Shown piece after piece: positions 39,456 through 50,546 of a stretch of 64,000 bases of DNA. Origin of the DNA: Pogostemon cablin. Taxonomy: Eukaryota > Streptophyta > Magnoliopsida > Lamiales > Lamiaceae. The DNA is taken from the NCBI GenBank assembly GCA_023678885.1, contig CM042962.1, positions 18,986,336 to 19,050,335 of the forward strand. Reading direction: 5' to 3'. The notes under the pieces were generated by a model. The model did no database searches, had not been told where the DNA came from, and was given only the letters and a program-made list of their open reading frames with translations. The translations under genes and the position numbers were made by a program. Numbering within the stretch: position 1 is the stretch's first letter; the number at the start of each line of letters is the position of its first letter.

Positions 39456-39984
39456 AACAGTTCACGTTAACCAAATGATCGAACGCCAACACCTCAGCCT
39501 CTACATCTTCAGCTAATGGAGACCTCGGACTCTTCATCTCCAACTGGAATCTTTATTTTCATATATGGAATATTATCCACCATATGTTCCAACTGAGCTA
39601 TATACCAACTGATAGTTATTTATTCTTTCTGCTTGCATTCTCAGATCTCTGCCCTCGTCCTCAGACCTTTTTTTTAACATCTCGGCCTCTCAAGGATTTT
39701 TCTTTTCCTTCTCCTTTGTTTCTTTTTCTTTCACGCTCTAACCAATTGAGCTAAGAAGGGAATTGACATTATTCTTCTCAAGAATTTAATGTCAACTCCT
39801 TTTCATAATGGATACTCCACCTCGGCTACCCGCTTCAACTACGATTGTTCAGTCGCCGGGGTGTTTCAACGTCAGCCTTTCCTACTTTTTCTCATGAAGT
39901 CTAAATCTTTCCTGCTACGCTCTAACCAACTGAGCTATGTCAAATTCTTTCTGACTTATTCTCCCATGTTTACTCTCAAATATG

Positions 39985-40370
39985 GCTAATAGCAGCGCTC
40001 TAATCAATGAAGCTACCTCTTGCGCTAATATATTTTCTCATGTTGTCTTCTTTATCCCAACTGGATATGGCTAGTAGCAACGCTCCAATCAACGAAGCTA
40101 CCATTTTTTTCCAATATATTTTCTCATGTTTTCTCCTTCATCCCAATTGGATATGGCTAATAGCAACGCTCTAATCAACATAACTACCCTTTTGCGCCAA
40201 AACATTTTCTCATGTTGCATTCTTCATCCCAATTGGATATGGCTAGCAGCAACGCTCTAATCAATGAAGCTACCCTTTTGCGCTAATACATTTTCTCATG
40301 TAGTCTTCTTCATCCCAATTGGATATGGCTAGTAGCAACGCTCTAATCAACGAAGCTACCCTTTTTCGAT
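39985..40370 (-). repeat. Five tandem ~87-bp units with a D-arm-like motif
   Basis: Each unit has TTGGATATGGCTARTAGCAA, CGCTCTAATCAACGAAGCTACC, then CATTTTCTCATGTTGTCTTC. Confidence 0.88.
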
Positions 40371-40630
40371 ATGGGACCTTCGCTCCTTCATCCCAGTTTG
40401 ATTGAATTTAGATTTTTTATTCTTTGCTGAGGAGTCGACGTTTCAGACGCTCTACCTTATGAACTCTGTATTTTCCTTTCTTATCTTCTCATCTTCACTT
40501 CTGCACCCATTCCTTTCTTCATGCAAGGTCAGCCTTCATATGCTCTAACTGACCATGCTATTTGAATTCATACTTCTTTCTTATTTTCTTCTTCCTTCTC
40601 CAACATGCCTTATATATTTTGAACATGAAG

Positions 40631-40813
40631 TACCAGGTGGGCTAACCCACCTGGCCACTGTGCTCTTCACTTAAGTGAGAGAGACCCAGTTCGATTCACA
40701 TTGGGAACAAATTAGGAGGGAGATATAAGGTGACATGGAGAAGGGGTTGTATGGTGCTTAGTGAACTAACTACTAACTATACTAACAACTAATATTTACA
40801 GACCAAAAAAAAA
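40631..40813 (+). mobile_element. tRNA-derived SINE (183 bp)
   Basis: Flanked by a 14-bp target duplication with one mismatch: TTTTGAACATGAAG (40617-40630) and TTTTGAGCATGAAG (40814-40827). The head has a Pol III-type box B, CCCAGTTCGATTC (about 40687-40699), and a likely box A in GGTGGGCTAACCCACCTGG. The tail is a run of A. SINEs are transcribed by RNA polymerase III and copied by LINE enzymes. It sits inside element D and is later than D. Confidence 0.85.
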
Positions 40814-43505
40814 TTTTGAGCATGAAGACCCTCAACTTCTACCCTCTGATGGATGGAGCATCAACTCTACACCTTGGGTGGAGCCTCGACTTCTATACCT
40901 CAGCCGAAACATCAACTACGACATCTCATCTAGATGGAACGTCAGCTTCTACTCCTTAGTTTGGTGGAGTCTTTATTTCTACATCTCACATGGATGACGT
41001 CTCAACTTCTACACCTCACATGGATGGAACGTGCTTCTACAACTCAGCTGGATGGAGCCCCATTTTTCTTTATCCAATCTGCATGTAACCACACTCCACA
41101 CTTTAACCGATTGAGCTATCTCTTTTCCTTTCTCATTTCTTATCTTCCTTATTTCCTTCACTTTCTGACTTTTTTCCTTTCTTATCGGTATCCGATGTTG
41201 GTCTTTTTTTCTTTCTTTTCAGCATCGATCGGTCTCTTTCCAAATAAACTCGCCTCGGTAAATTTTTTAACACCTTTTTTACTTTTATGTTCCACCTCTT
41301 AGTATCTTTTCGAGATAAACCCTCGGCACCTTTGCGACACGTCACCCTTTTTTATCTTAAAATACCTTTTCTGCTTTTCTTATCTTTCTTCCTTTCTTCT
41401 GCCACATGTGTCGGTTTCTTCCTTGGCCTCGGCTTCCCTTTCTGATTTCCTCATTTTCTTTTCCTCTTACCCGACATGTTTATAGTTGATGAAGAAACAC
41501 GCTCTAACCGACTGATCTATACCTCACATGGGTCAGCCTCTTTCCAAATATCATCAGCATTGCAACATGGATTGGCCTCTTCCCGAATATCCTCGGCCTC
41601 GGCCTTGTGACATGGGTCGGCATCGGTAATTTTTTTAACGCATTCTCTTTTTTTCTTACATTCTCTTCCTTTATCTTCTGATTCTCACCCCGATATCATA
41701 ATGAGAAAGGCTCTAACCAACTGAGCTACAATGTTTATACAGAATGAAGAAACACGCTCTAACAACTGAGTTAGATGGGTCAGCCTCTTCCTGAATATCC
41801 TCAGCCTCGGCACTGCAACAGAGAGCAAACCAAACGAGTGGAAGAAAGAGTATGATGATGTGGCAAAGACAGTGGGCCCCACCATCATTAGCAAATGTGC
41901 TACATGGGTCAACCTCTTCCCGAATATCCTCGGCCTCGGCATTGCAACATGGGTTGGCCTTTATTTTCTGTTCTATGTCGGTCGTCCTTGACAAGTTTTA
42001 CAGTTGATGAGAAAAACACGCTCTAACCGACTAAGCTACACATCACATGGGTCTTCCCAAATATCATCGACACACTTTTTCTGCTTTCCTTTCTCTTTGC
42101 GTCGGTCGGCCTTGGCATGTTTTACAATTGATGAGAAAAATACACTATAACCGACTGAGCTACACATCACATGAGTCAGCCTCTTCCCAAATATCATCGA
42201 CCTCGGCCCTTCTTTTCTTTTTTATTACACCTTTTCTACTTTTCTCTTCTTTTCTCTTATGGGTCTCACCCGGACATATTTATAGTTGATGAGAAAAACA
42301 CGATCTAACCAACTGAGCTACAAATCATATTTTAATTGAAGCCAAACTCCGAGCTTATCCTTTCTTCTTCACATTTAGCGTATACTCCAGGTTTAGCATA
42401 AAGTTTATGTAAAACATGCTTTCCACTTCAGATTTAGCATAAGACATACGTAAAACATGCTCTCTACTCCAAATTTAGCATAAGACATGATAAAATAATA
42501 GAACATGCGAAATTTCTCTTATTCCATTCTTTTGCATTATTTATTTATTTTTCTTTGATTTTTGCAAATTTAAGATTGGAGATGTTAATCTTACCTCAAA
42601 TTCATCTCTTAAGATGAGTCCTTCCTCTTCTTTATGTAGAGAATTTTAGTCTCTCATCAGGAGGAATGTGTTAAACATCATTGGCCTTATTCCGATACAT
42701 GTGAATGTCTACTTCTTTCTTTCTTCAGCGACATACGCTGTTTGGTAGCTCATTTTTTTAATCTTGGATCTCGTTCTTCTTCCTTTTGCTATCGAGCGAC
42801 ACATGCTCTAACCAACTGAGCTATACCCAGTCTTCTTCTTTCCACACAGCGACACACCTTCTTCTTTCTCTCTTTTTTATTCCGAATATCAGTGTTGGCC
42901 ACTCTAATACTGCCAAAGCTCAACCTTGTCAGCTGAACCGGGGGAGCTAAGGCATATTCATGGATAATATTCCATCTTCTTCCATCATAAAAATTGATGT
43001 CGGCCATTCCACGAACACCGTCGAAGCTTATCCTTGTCGGCTTAACCGAGGGAGCTGAGGTGTATTCATGGATAATGGTCTGTATCTTCTCGTTCATTTC
43101 TTTAATTCTTTTAGGGTCATCCCGTACTAGGATCGGGATCTATGTTGTTGGTGTCATATATTACGACTCTGGCACTTGGATAAGAATCTGGTTGCCAAAT
43201 TGGTGCACGTTTCGTCGTAACCGAGTACTTCCTGGTGTTTTTATCGCTCACTTCTTCTATTCGATGGATTTTCAACATTTTTCTCAGATCTTTTCTTCTT
43301 GTTGTGAAGAACTTGTGGAGGATTACTTTCTTTGGGTAGTAGTGGCACATGCTGTAACAAACTGAGCTAACTCAGTCGTTTTCTTTCCTCAGCGACACAC
43401 GCTGCTCTGATGGCTTTTTTCAAATTTGAATATTTTTTGCATATTTTTTTACGGGATCTCATTTTCTTCTTTGGGTAACAGGGTTACGCGTGCTAACCTA
43501 CTGCA

Positions 43506-43878
43506 ACACCAAATTTTCTCCTTCTTCTTCATCTGCAAGCTGAAGTAAAAGGCCCTGTAAACATCTTCATGGAAGATGGCTAATAGCTTCTAGATCTCCA
43601 CCCACAAAGTAGGGTTGGGGGAGTTAGTTTGGTTTTCAAATGGAGGAATGAAAGATTTCTGAGAGTAGATGATTGAATCTTTGAAACAAGGGAGTTATGT
43701 GACCAGCTCTCTCTTTAGTTTTAGAGAGAGAAATAATGGAATATTTGGATTTTCTGGGTTCTTTCAGTAATAAGAACAGGGTATGAGCCAAGAACCAAGA
43801 ATGACGAAAACTAATGGCCTCCGATGGGTGACGGCGGCGACGACAGAGAAAACTGCAGAAACTGAATAGAGGAATCGG
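43506..43878 (-). other. Leader region of element D
   Basis: Between the primer site and the first repeat units. No open frame resembling gag. It contains a TTTAGTTTTAGAGAGAGAAAT stretch and short CGGCGGCGACGACAG GC-rich sequence next to the primer site. Confidence 0.45.
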
Positions 43879-43898
43879 TTTTCCACAGACGGCGCCAA
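43879..43898 (-). other. Primer binding site of element D
   Basis: On the minus strand TTGGCGCCGTCTGTGGAAAA starts one base after the LTR end (CCATCAACA). TGGCGCCGTCTGTGG is a primer site common in plant Ty3 elements, often assigned to a tRNA other than Asp. I leave the tRNA open. Confidence 0.7.
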
Positions 43899-43899
43899 C

Positions 43900-44613
43900 T
43901 GTTGATGGTCATTTTTAGCGGGTTAGGTTAAGATAAATTAAGTTTGGAGTAGCGATTAACCGGACACTAAAACGGACTCATTGAACATAGTAATTTTCTC
44001 CATCGCCCTGTTAATTAGGAGCCCTTTCCGTATTATTGCTATTTGTATTTGTGAGTTCCATCAAGAAACATTATATGTAGAGAGAGAAATACATGTGAGT
44101 TTGTAGAGAGATAAAGTAAAGTGGAGAAGATGAAGTTGGAGTGAAGTGAGAACCAAGTATCGTGTCCTTCCTATACTGCAGATGCATTGTCTTATAGTGG
44201 AGATATTTTAGGCGAATGGTCCCTCTTTGATGTTGTGTTGCCACGTGTCCTCCAAGAAATCTTATCTGTAAGAATGTATAATGAGATCCTGACATGTTAT
44301 CTTCATGCAAAATGTGTGTCGCTCTTTGGTCGGCTGACATGCTTATTAGGCCGATGATAATTCTTGGTGGGCTAAGATCTGATGACAATAGGTCGATGTA
44401 AAGGGCCGAGGGCTGACCTTATCCTCAGTGTCGGCATTTAATTCTGGCTCCTCGGTGTCGGCCTCTGCCACCTTCCTTCTTCTTATGCTCAGTCAACATA
44501 TTGGTCGGCTTCCTCTGCTTCCATTCTTTCTTGGGTGAATGTTCAAATCTCACTCTTATCCTTTTGACCGTGTATATAAGTCACGCTTATATGGGGTATA
44601 AACACCCATAACA
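43900..44613 (-). repeat. 5' LTR of element D (714 bp)
   Basis: Pairs with 26491-27203; TGTTATGG to CATCAACA on the minus strand. Confidence 0.88.
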
Positions 44614-44667
44614 TGGGGATTAATTTTCAATATGAGTAAAGTTCGTGGTTTTTTTTGCAATTAACCC

Positions 44668-46183
44668 CTTTATTATTATTATTATTATTATTTAATTTTT
44701 TAATTAAAAAATACTACACGAATAAGTGTGATGCATAATTACATATATAATTTAAATATATTAATAATACAAAATATATTTGAACATAGTATTATATAAT
44801 TACTTTTAAATAATAAATATAAAAAAATTCGGTATTTACGTTACGGTATGCAGTCACTGAAATACTGAAGAAAAAAATTTGGTATATCAAAATACCAAAA
44901 ATTTAGGTCAAATTATCACATTTGGTCCTTTTAAGTATTTTGTCAAATTATCACAAATTCCCCATTTGATAACTATTGCAATTTTCATTAGTCATTTGTC
45001 CTAATGTGATAATTTCTCTAAAAATACAATATATATCTTACATATTTTTTACACTTTATTCATCAATTCCAACAATTTCATTTACTTTTTTTACATTTTA
45101 TTCATCATTTTAACAACTTTATTTACTTGTTCTCTTTAAATTTCCAACTTATCTCTACTTTTTTTACGTTATATATTTAAAAAACAACACCTCTTAATCT
45201 GTGTGCTGATATAAATGGGTATAAATACTCGGAACAGAGGGAGTATTTGTTTTACGATATAGTAAGATTAGATTAAAATAAAATATCAAATCAAAGCTGA
45301 AAAGATGAATGGTTTTGTATTTTATGAAAGGAAATTTGTCTGCAATATTTACCTCCTTGGCGAGGTAATTCGCACCAAGATGGTGGAGCTGCCAACAGCG
45401 GCAAAAATGACGAAGGAAAGTAATGGAAAAATAAGTTTAATAATTAAGAAGACAATATGTTATTTAATAAGGTATATTTAGTAAAATATGTACTATATTT
45501 ATATTATTTTAATGGGGGTATTAGGGTACGAATTGTTCGCACCCTTTTTAATTTTTTTTAAATTGATAGCAATCAAATAGAGCCCTTTAAAATACACTTG
45601 TTTGATTGAGTCAATGGATAATTCGTCTCACGCACTATGATTCGTGAGACAGTCTCACTCAAGTTTTTGTTATACCCCAAAATTCCTGAACTTGGAATGA
45701 CGGCTAGGAGCATAAGCTTTTTTCCAAGAGTTAGTCTCTTGTGAATTGGGTTTACGGTGTAAACCTTATTTTCCTCCTTTAATTTAAACTCCTAGCAATA
45801 CATAGGGTATAATAGAATTAGTAGGGGAAAGACTTAGGGTGAGAAAAAATCAATGTTCACATAATAAGCTATGTAAATCGGGTTTATAAGAGTGTTTGTA
45901 TTTTTGTAATACCACAACATTCTTTGGTTAGAGATTAAAGCTAGGTCTGGCAATGAATAATAGCACAGTAGCAAGGATGCACATCTCCAGGCTATTTGTG
46001 GTGATTAGTTGATGGTGGAGCGGCTACCGAGGCCTTTGCTTCTGCTTTCCTGCTTTGCGCCCTTGGTATACAAATAATCTATCTAAGGCTGTAATCGGAC
46101 TTATTCCATAAAAATTTTAGATTAAAATATTCATGTCAATAAGAGTTAAATACCTTTAATATATGATAAATATTTTTTGGGTG
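44668..46183. other. AT-rich region right of the nest
   Basis: No gene. (ATT)n at 44671-44692. CGGAACAGAGGGAGTA at 45232 is another lone Stowaway-like end. 45740-45900 shares short phrases (CCTAGCAATACAT) with the inverted-repeat element at 60944. Confidence 0.4.
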
Positions 46184-46815
46184 CCACTAAATACACACCC
46201 CTCTTTATTAAATACACACCCTCATAATTATATAATTAAAATAATATTTTTAAAAAGTCTAAATTGCTCTTAATTCATTAAATACACACCCCATATATAT
46301 TTTCTATTAATCTAATAAGCCTTAAATTTATTAAACTGTTTTATACACTCATATAAATTATCACAAATAATGATAGGTTTAGACGGATCGATGTGGATCG
46401 ACCTTAACAATTTCGCAAAACAAGATAAGCTACACATTTAAGAAAGAAAAAAATAAGCAGTTTGGTTCAACTGTATAAAGGCAACGAAGAATTTTAGAAA
46501 AAAAGAGAAATAAAGATGAAAAGCAACGAAAAATTAGGAAGAAGAGAAATAAAGATGAAAATGGCGTAAAAAGACATCCAAGTGAGATTGTCGGAGGCAG
46601 CGAAAGTCGGCAGAAGATGGACGGAGCCGATCCGGAGATCGTGGTATGAAGTGAATTTGTTGCAAAGATACAGTGAAAATATTATTGTGGGTGTGTATGA
46701 TTTTAAAATTAAAAGGGTAAATTTGGGTTGCTAGGGATGTGTATTTAATAAAGGCAAAGACTTGTGTGAAAGTCTCGACTTGTGTGAGTGTCTCGGCTAG
46801 GGACGTATTTAGTGG
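46184..46815. mobile_element. Inverted-repeat DNA element, AATACACACCC family, copy 2
   Basis: Left end CCACTAAATACACACCCC with a second AAATACACACC copy. Right end TGTGTATTTAATAAAGG and GGGACGTATTTAGTGG. Its body has no gene; the minus-strand frame 46534-46836 reads across its right end. Confidence 0.55.
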
Positions 46816-48660
46816 ATCGGGCTGGGTTGGGCTCACCTTGTAACTAGAGCTATCAAAATGGGTTGGTGGGGCGGTTTAATGTATAACCCACCACAATCCA
46901 CCTTTTGATGGGCTCAAGTAGAGCGGCCCTAGTGGGGCGGGCTACCGGTGGGTCGAGCCACTAGTGAGGCGGGCCGCGGGTTAGCCCACGCTCTACCACC
47001 CCCTATCCACATATGATCTACCCACCCCTCACCCACCTACCCCACCACCACCACCACCCACACTCCCAATTTTTTTTTAATTTTAGATTTAAATATTTAA
47101 ATAATAAAAATATTATCAGCCAATCATATTCCCTACCCACCCCCACTCACCCCCAAAAAAAATTATTTTTAATAAATTTTAAATTTAAATATTTAAATAA
47201 TAAAAATATTATCACCCTACCCCTACCTTACCCCCACCCACCCACCCCCAAATTTTTTTATTATTTAAATATTAAAATCTAAAATTAAAAAAAATTCGGG
47301 GTGGGTGGGTGGATGCTGGGGGTGGTAGGGGTAGGGGTAGGGGGTTAGGGTTGAGTGATAATATTTTTATTATTTAAATATTAAAATATAAAATTAAAAA
47401 AATTATTGGGGTGGGAGGCTGGGCGGGTTGGGGTGGTGTGTGGATAGGGGGTAGAATTGAGTGATAATATTTTTATTATTTAAACATTAAAATCTAAAAA
47501 AAATTAAAAAAAATTTTTTTAGGGTGGGGGTCGGGGTGGGGTGGGGTTGGTAGGGGATAGGGGTTGGGTGATAATATTTTTATTATTTAAATATTAAAAT
47601 CTAAAAAAATTAAAAAAAAATTTGGAGTGGGTGGTTGGGCGGGGGTGGGGTGGGTAGGGTTTTAGGGTTTGGTGATAATATTTTTATTATTTAAATATTA
47701 AAATCTAAAAAAAATTAAAAAAAATTGTGGGGGATGGATGGGGGTATGGTGGGTAGGGGATAAAGTTGGGTGATAATATTTTTATTATTCAAATATTAAA
47801 ATCTAAAAATTATATGTCACTTTTTTAAATTTTAATTTATAAAAGTGGGTTGATGTTGGGTTGGTTGGGCGGTGCGGGTTAGCCCACACTTTAGTGGGCT
47901 TGAAGTGGGCAAGCTTTTGTGGAGCGGGTTAATTTTAGGTTGAGAAATTAGTGGGTTAAGGGGGTTGGAGCGGGTTGGCCCGTGGGCTCAACCCACTCTT
48001 GACAGCTCTACTTGTAACGGGCTGGGCTGAGTTTTTTTGAGAAATCATAGGCCCAGCTTGGCACATGAATTATATGTAACGAGCTGGTCGTGGGCTTGGC
48101 CGGGCCAGGCTTCATGGGCCGAATTAGTGGGCTGGTGGGCTATGTTAATAAAAATTATTTTAATTCTAATTTATTAAATGTTTAGACTATAAAAATAATA
48201 GTAATAATAATAGTATAATATACATTATGATATTGCTACATTCATCAATATAATTATTATAAAAAATAATTATTAATTAAATATATTTAATTTTTTTATG
48301 AAATTTTTGTATAATGATATAATATAAAGAAGATATCAACTTAATATTTTGTAAATAATTTGTTTTATAATTACGAAATCTTAAATTTTCATAACAAGTA
48401 TATAGAATTTGATTTTTAGAATTTTATCATTATTAAATAAATATATTTTTTATATTTTATATAAAAATAAATTAAATGGGCCGAATTGGCCCGCCTTGGG
48501 CCTGGGCTGTGCTGAACATGGGTCGTGGACTGGGTTGAGCTGGGCTTTTCGTGGGCTGGGCTGGGCTTTCTAAAAATTTTTAGCCCACTTGGGGCCTATA
48601 ATAATACATGAAATTCGACTCATTTAGCCCACGTTACACACGGGCCGGCCCACTTGACAA
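46816..48660. mobile_element. Older hAT-like element around 46845-48010
   Basis: Removing the inner element leaves GGGCTGGG/GGCCCAGC-rich arms, with GGGCCGAATTGGCCCGCC-like clusters at 48110-48600, ending GGGCCGGCCCACTTGACAAC. This resembles plant hAT MITEs with GGGC-rich ends. The left end is not clearly matched. Confidence 0.4.
46845..48010. mobile_element. Non-autonomous hAT-like element with inverted internal repeats (1166 bp)
   Basis: Flanked by a perfect 8-bp duplication CTTGTAAC (46837-46844 and 48011-48018), the size made by hAT transposases. Ends TAGAGCTATCAAAATGGGTT and, inverted, TAGAGCTGTCAAGAGTGGGTT. Internally, a GATAATATTTTTATTATTTA-AATATTAAAATCT unit alternates with G-rich GGGTGGGTAGGGG blocks about every 105-115 bp. 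It is in one orientation at 47060-47220 and the other at 47340-47815. The frame 47013-47282 is a repeat translation. Confidence 0.88.
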
Positions 48661-48664
48661 CTAT

Positions 48665-48897
48665 ATGTGAGACCATCTCACGTAAGGGCTTACGTGAGAC
48701 GGTCAAAAATTGATAACTTTTATACTGAAAAGTAATACTAAATTAATGAAAAGTGATAAGGTTATTTCATGAACAATTTAAAATATAAATAAAAGTGATA
48801 ATATTTTATAGCAAAAGTGATAATGATTTATAACGAAAGTGATAACTATTTAAAAAAGTGTAAAATTGTCTCACGTGAGACGGTCTCATGCAAGACC
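48665..48897. mobile_element. MITE with TGAGACGGTCTCA-type ends
   Basis: GTGAGACCATCTCACGTAAG then ACGTGAGACGGTC on the left; GTCTCACGTGAGACGGTCTCA on the right. The interior repeats AAAAGTGATAA-like units. No coding capacity. Confidence 0.6.
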
Positions 48898-49727
48898 TAC
48901 CCTTTAATAAAAGTTGTGTATTTAAGAAGAATGAGTGAGTATTTAACTAACACCTTTTTTTTATATAATTTAAAAATATTTATTTTGGTTGTATTTGAAT
49001 GCAAAAATGAATCAAATGAGATCTTATAGCCTCGATGATAAACAAAAAAAATAAGATGTTTGGTTAGATCAACCGAACAAAATTAAATATGTTTGGTCAT
49101 TTGTTCAATTGATCCAAATGAACAGAATCTATAATTGTTCGTTAAACCTATTGGACTTTTTTTTTTTGACAATTTCTTTCGTGAAATCCGACCAAATTAC
49201 AGAATGAAACTCCTTCGCTCCACATTTCACAGCAAAGCAGAATTTTTTTAAACTTAATAGAACTCATTCGTTGCAGTTGAACAACATCAGACGTAGAAAC
49301 CAAATAATATTAAATCAATGGAACGTTCAATTAATCTAACTTAACATTACCGAAAATTTTTGATGAAAAAATGTTGATAGATTTGAAATGTTAAACAGCT
49401 GTTAAAGAATATTGAATTGAAAGTTTAAACAGAACACACCCTATTAAAAATTCTTTTAAATGAACATGAGTTACAAAAATATAATTCTTCGTATCAAGAG
49501 AATAAAAGTTTTTTATTTTGGAGTATGTTTAATAAATATATACTCTTTCTTAGAATTTACTATTGGGTATAATTAGTGAATGAGTTAAGAGTTTTTCCAA
49601 GAGACTCCTTCCTTAAAATTTAAGGAGCATTTTCATAAAATAAAGAATAATTTTAATTTTAAAGTCATATTGTTTTTATGCTTCAACACATATTTTAAAA
49701 TTTGATTCACTCTTTTGTGATATGGAT
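48898..49727. other. Interval with no gene
   Basis: AT-rich single-copy-looking sequence; nothing recognised. Confidence 0.4.
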
Positions 49728-49980
49728 TTTTGTGAGACTGTTGTAAGACGAGTCGATCCATTACTAAATTATGTTTATTATATAGGTAAAATATACTTAT
49801 TTGTAGTTAAAGTATGTCAATAATGAATCATATTATAACGCCCTAAAATCATACTTTAATTTATCATTTATCATATTTTAGAAAATATATTTTAACAACC
49901 ATTAAGCATACTTATCTATATAATATGTATACTTTAACACGTCTCACAAACAGTCTCACATATATAATGTCTCACAAGAA
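49728..49980. mobile_element. MITE, second member of the 8524-8812 family
   Basis: Ends TGTGAGACTGTTGTAAGACG and, inverted, TCTCACAAGAAAATT/GTCTCACAAACAGTCTCAC. The interior has AAAGTATGTCAATAATGAAT and CATACTTTAATTTATCAT phrases, as in the first copy. Confidence 0.55.
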
Positions 49981-50198
49981 AATTTATCTTAAATTTTATT
50001 TTCAGATGTTTATATAATACATTTTTTTTCTCATTTATTGATTGCTTAAACTATTTCTCTTAAGTGAAAATGCTAAGAATTAAATAGCATTTTATGAAAT
50101 AATAAAGTATGAAGAGAGTGACTACCCTACAACCGGTCCTACTAATATTTTGGTGGAACCGGATCCTAAATTGAAATCTTGCGAATCTTAAATCTGTG

Positions 50199-50546
50199 CT
50201 AATTCCACCAGTTTTGCCGCTGTATGTTATCGACAGCCCTCAACTGCCGAGCCCCACCACTGGAACTGCTCGCACCGCCAGAGATTGCAAACCATGCCGC
50301 TGTCTCGGGACAACCACCACCCGCCCGATTTGCTCTGCAATTTATCGAGATACTATGGGTATTGAGGCCCCGCTGAATGGTTCCAGCGTGCTCTAGCAGA
50401 CGATCGGTAAGTGTGGATCTGCCATGATCAATGTGGGCAAAAATGGATAAATTGCGAATCAATTCCGGCGGAAATTGCACTAAATCGAAGCCGTCCTTCT
50501 TGGCTAGAGTTTCTCTGTCAATCTTCGCTAGCATTACGTGGTACAT
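50199..50546 (-). pseudogene. Fragment of mitochondrial translation factor GUF1/EF4 (LepA)-like gene
   Basis: From an ATG at 50546 the minus strand reads PPELIRNLSIFAHIDHGRST then LTDRLLEHAGTIQRG. This is the start of the GTPase G domain of GUF1/LepA-type EF4, a mitochondrial ribosome back-translocase. In the G1 motif (family form AHIDHGKST) the key Lys is Arg. Similarity stops near 50390, before the G2-G4 motifs, and the frame continues to 50199 in unrelated GC-rich sequence rich in Ala, Gly, Ser and Arg. The family protein is about 650 residues, so this is a truncated capture or relic. Confidence 0.75.

Larger units (their letters stand above)
37995..43505 (-). repeat. D-arm-like motif array, upstream half of element D
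   Basis: Same motif as 27508-31925. Good copies at 38012, 39732-39753, 39916-39938, 41097, 41500, 41709-41730, 42017, 42142, 42298-42321, 42802-42824 and 43353, with weaker ones elsewhere. Between 41510 and 42290 the units also share blocks reading, on the plus strand, CACATGGGTCAGCCTCTTCC and ATATCCTCGGCCTCGGC. No complete tRNA is formed. Confidence 0.8.
26491..44613 (-). mobile_element. LTR element D: 18.1-kb non-autonomous LTR retrotransposon with tRNA D-arm-like repeats
   Basis: LTRs of 713-714 bp (26491-27203 and 43900-44613) start and end with inverted TGTT/AACA. Flanks TGAGG and TGGGG form a target duplication with one mismatch. On the minus strand the right LTR is followed by a TGGCGCC primer-like site (43879-43898), and the left LTR is preceded by a purine tract (27204-27216), so the element runs right to left. 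After removing element C and other insertions about 10 kb of internal sequence remains, with no gag, protease, reverse transcriptase or integrase that I can recognise. It consists of repeats, many containing a D-arm-like motif. Confidence 0.85.
26282..44667. mobile_element. Palindromic MITE split by element D
   Basis: Left part 26282-26490, right part 44619-44667. The outer left end (GGGTCAATTG, then poly-A, CACAAATTTATTC and AATTAATCCC) is the inverse of the right end (GGATTAATTTTCAATATGAG to CAATTAACCC). The left part is also internally palindromic: the AATACCACATTTAAGTATT block and its inverse near 26430-26470. Its two ends are 18 kb apart only because of element D. Confidence 0.7.
24841..45660. 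mobile_element. Outer TIR DNA element holding the whole nest
   Basis: GAGTAAGATCGTCTCATGG at 24841 and its continuation to about 24898 (GGATTATCTATTAACTCAATTAAA) are matched in inverted form by 45602-45660 (TTTGATTGAGTCAATGGATAAT and on to GAGACAGTCTCACTC). These ends make a ~60-bp TIR. Removing the later insertions leaves about 2.4 kb of AT-rich sequence with no transposase. The flanking duplication is unclear (GATGTTTT left, AAGTTTTT right). Confidence 0.6.

Noticed and set aside
27508..43505. Dozens of tRNA genes
   Set aside because: Only the D-arm part is present. No acceptor stem, anticodon arm or T-arm at the right distance could be found.
47280..47345. Telomere-like repeat (GGGGTAGGGGTTAGGG)
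   Set aside because: The G-rich blocks are part of the ~110-bp internal unit of a hAT-like element with a defined 8-bp target duplication; no run of TTTAGGG units.
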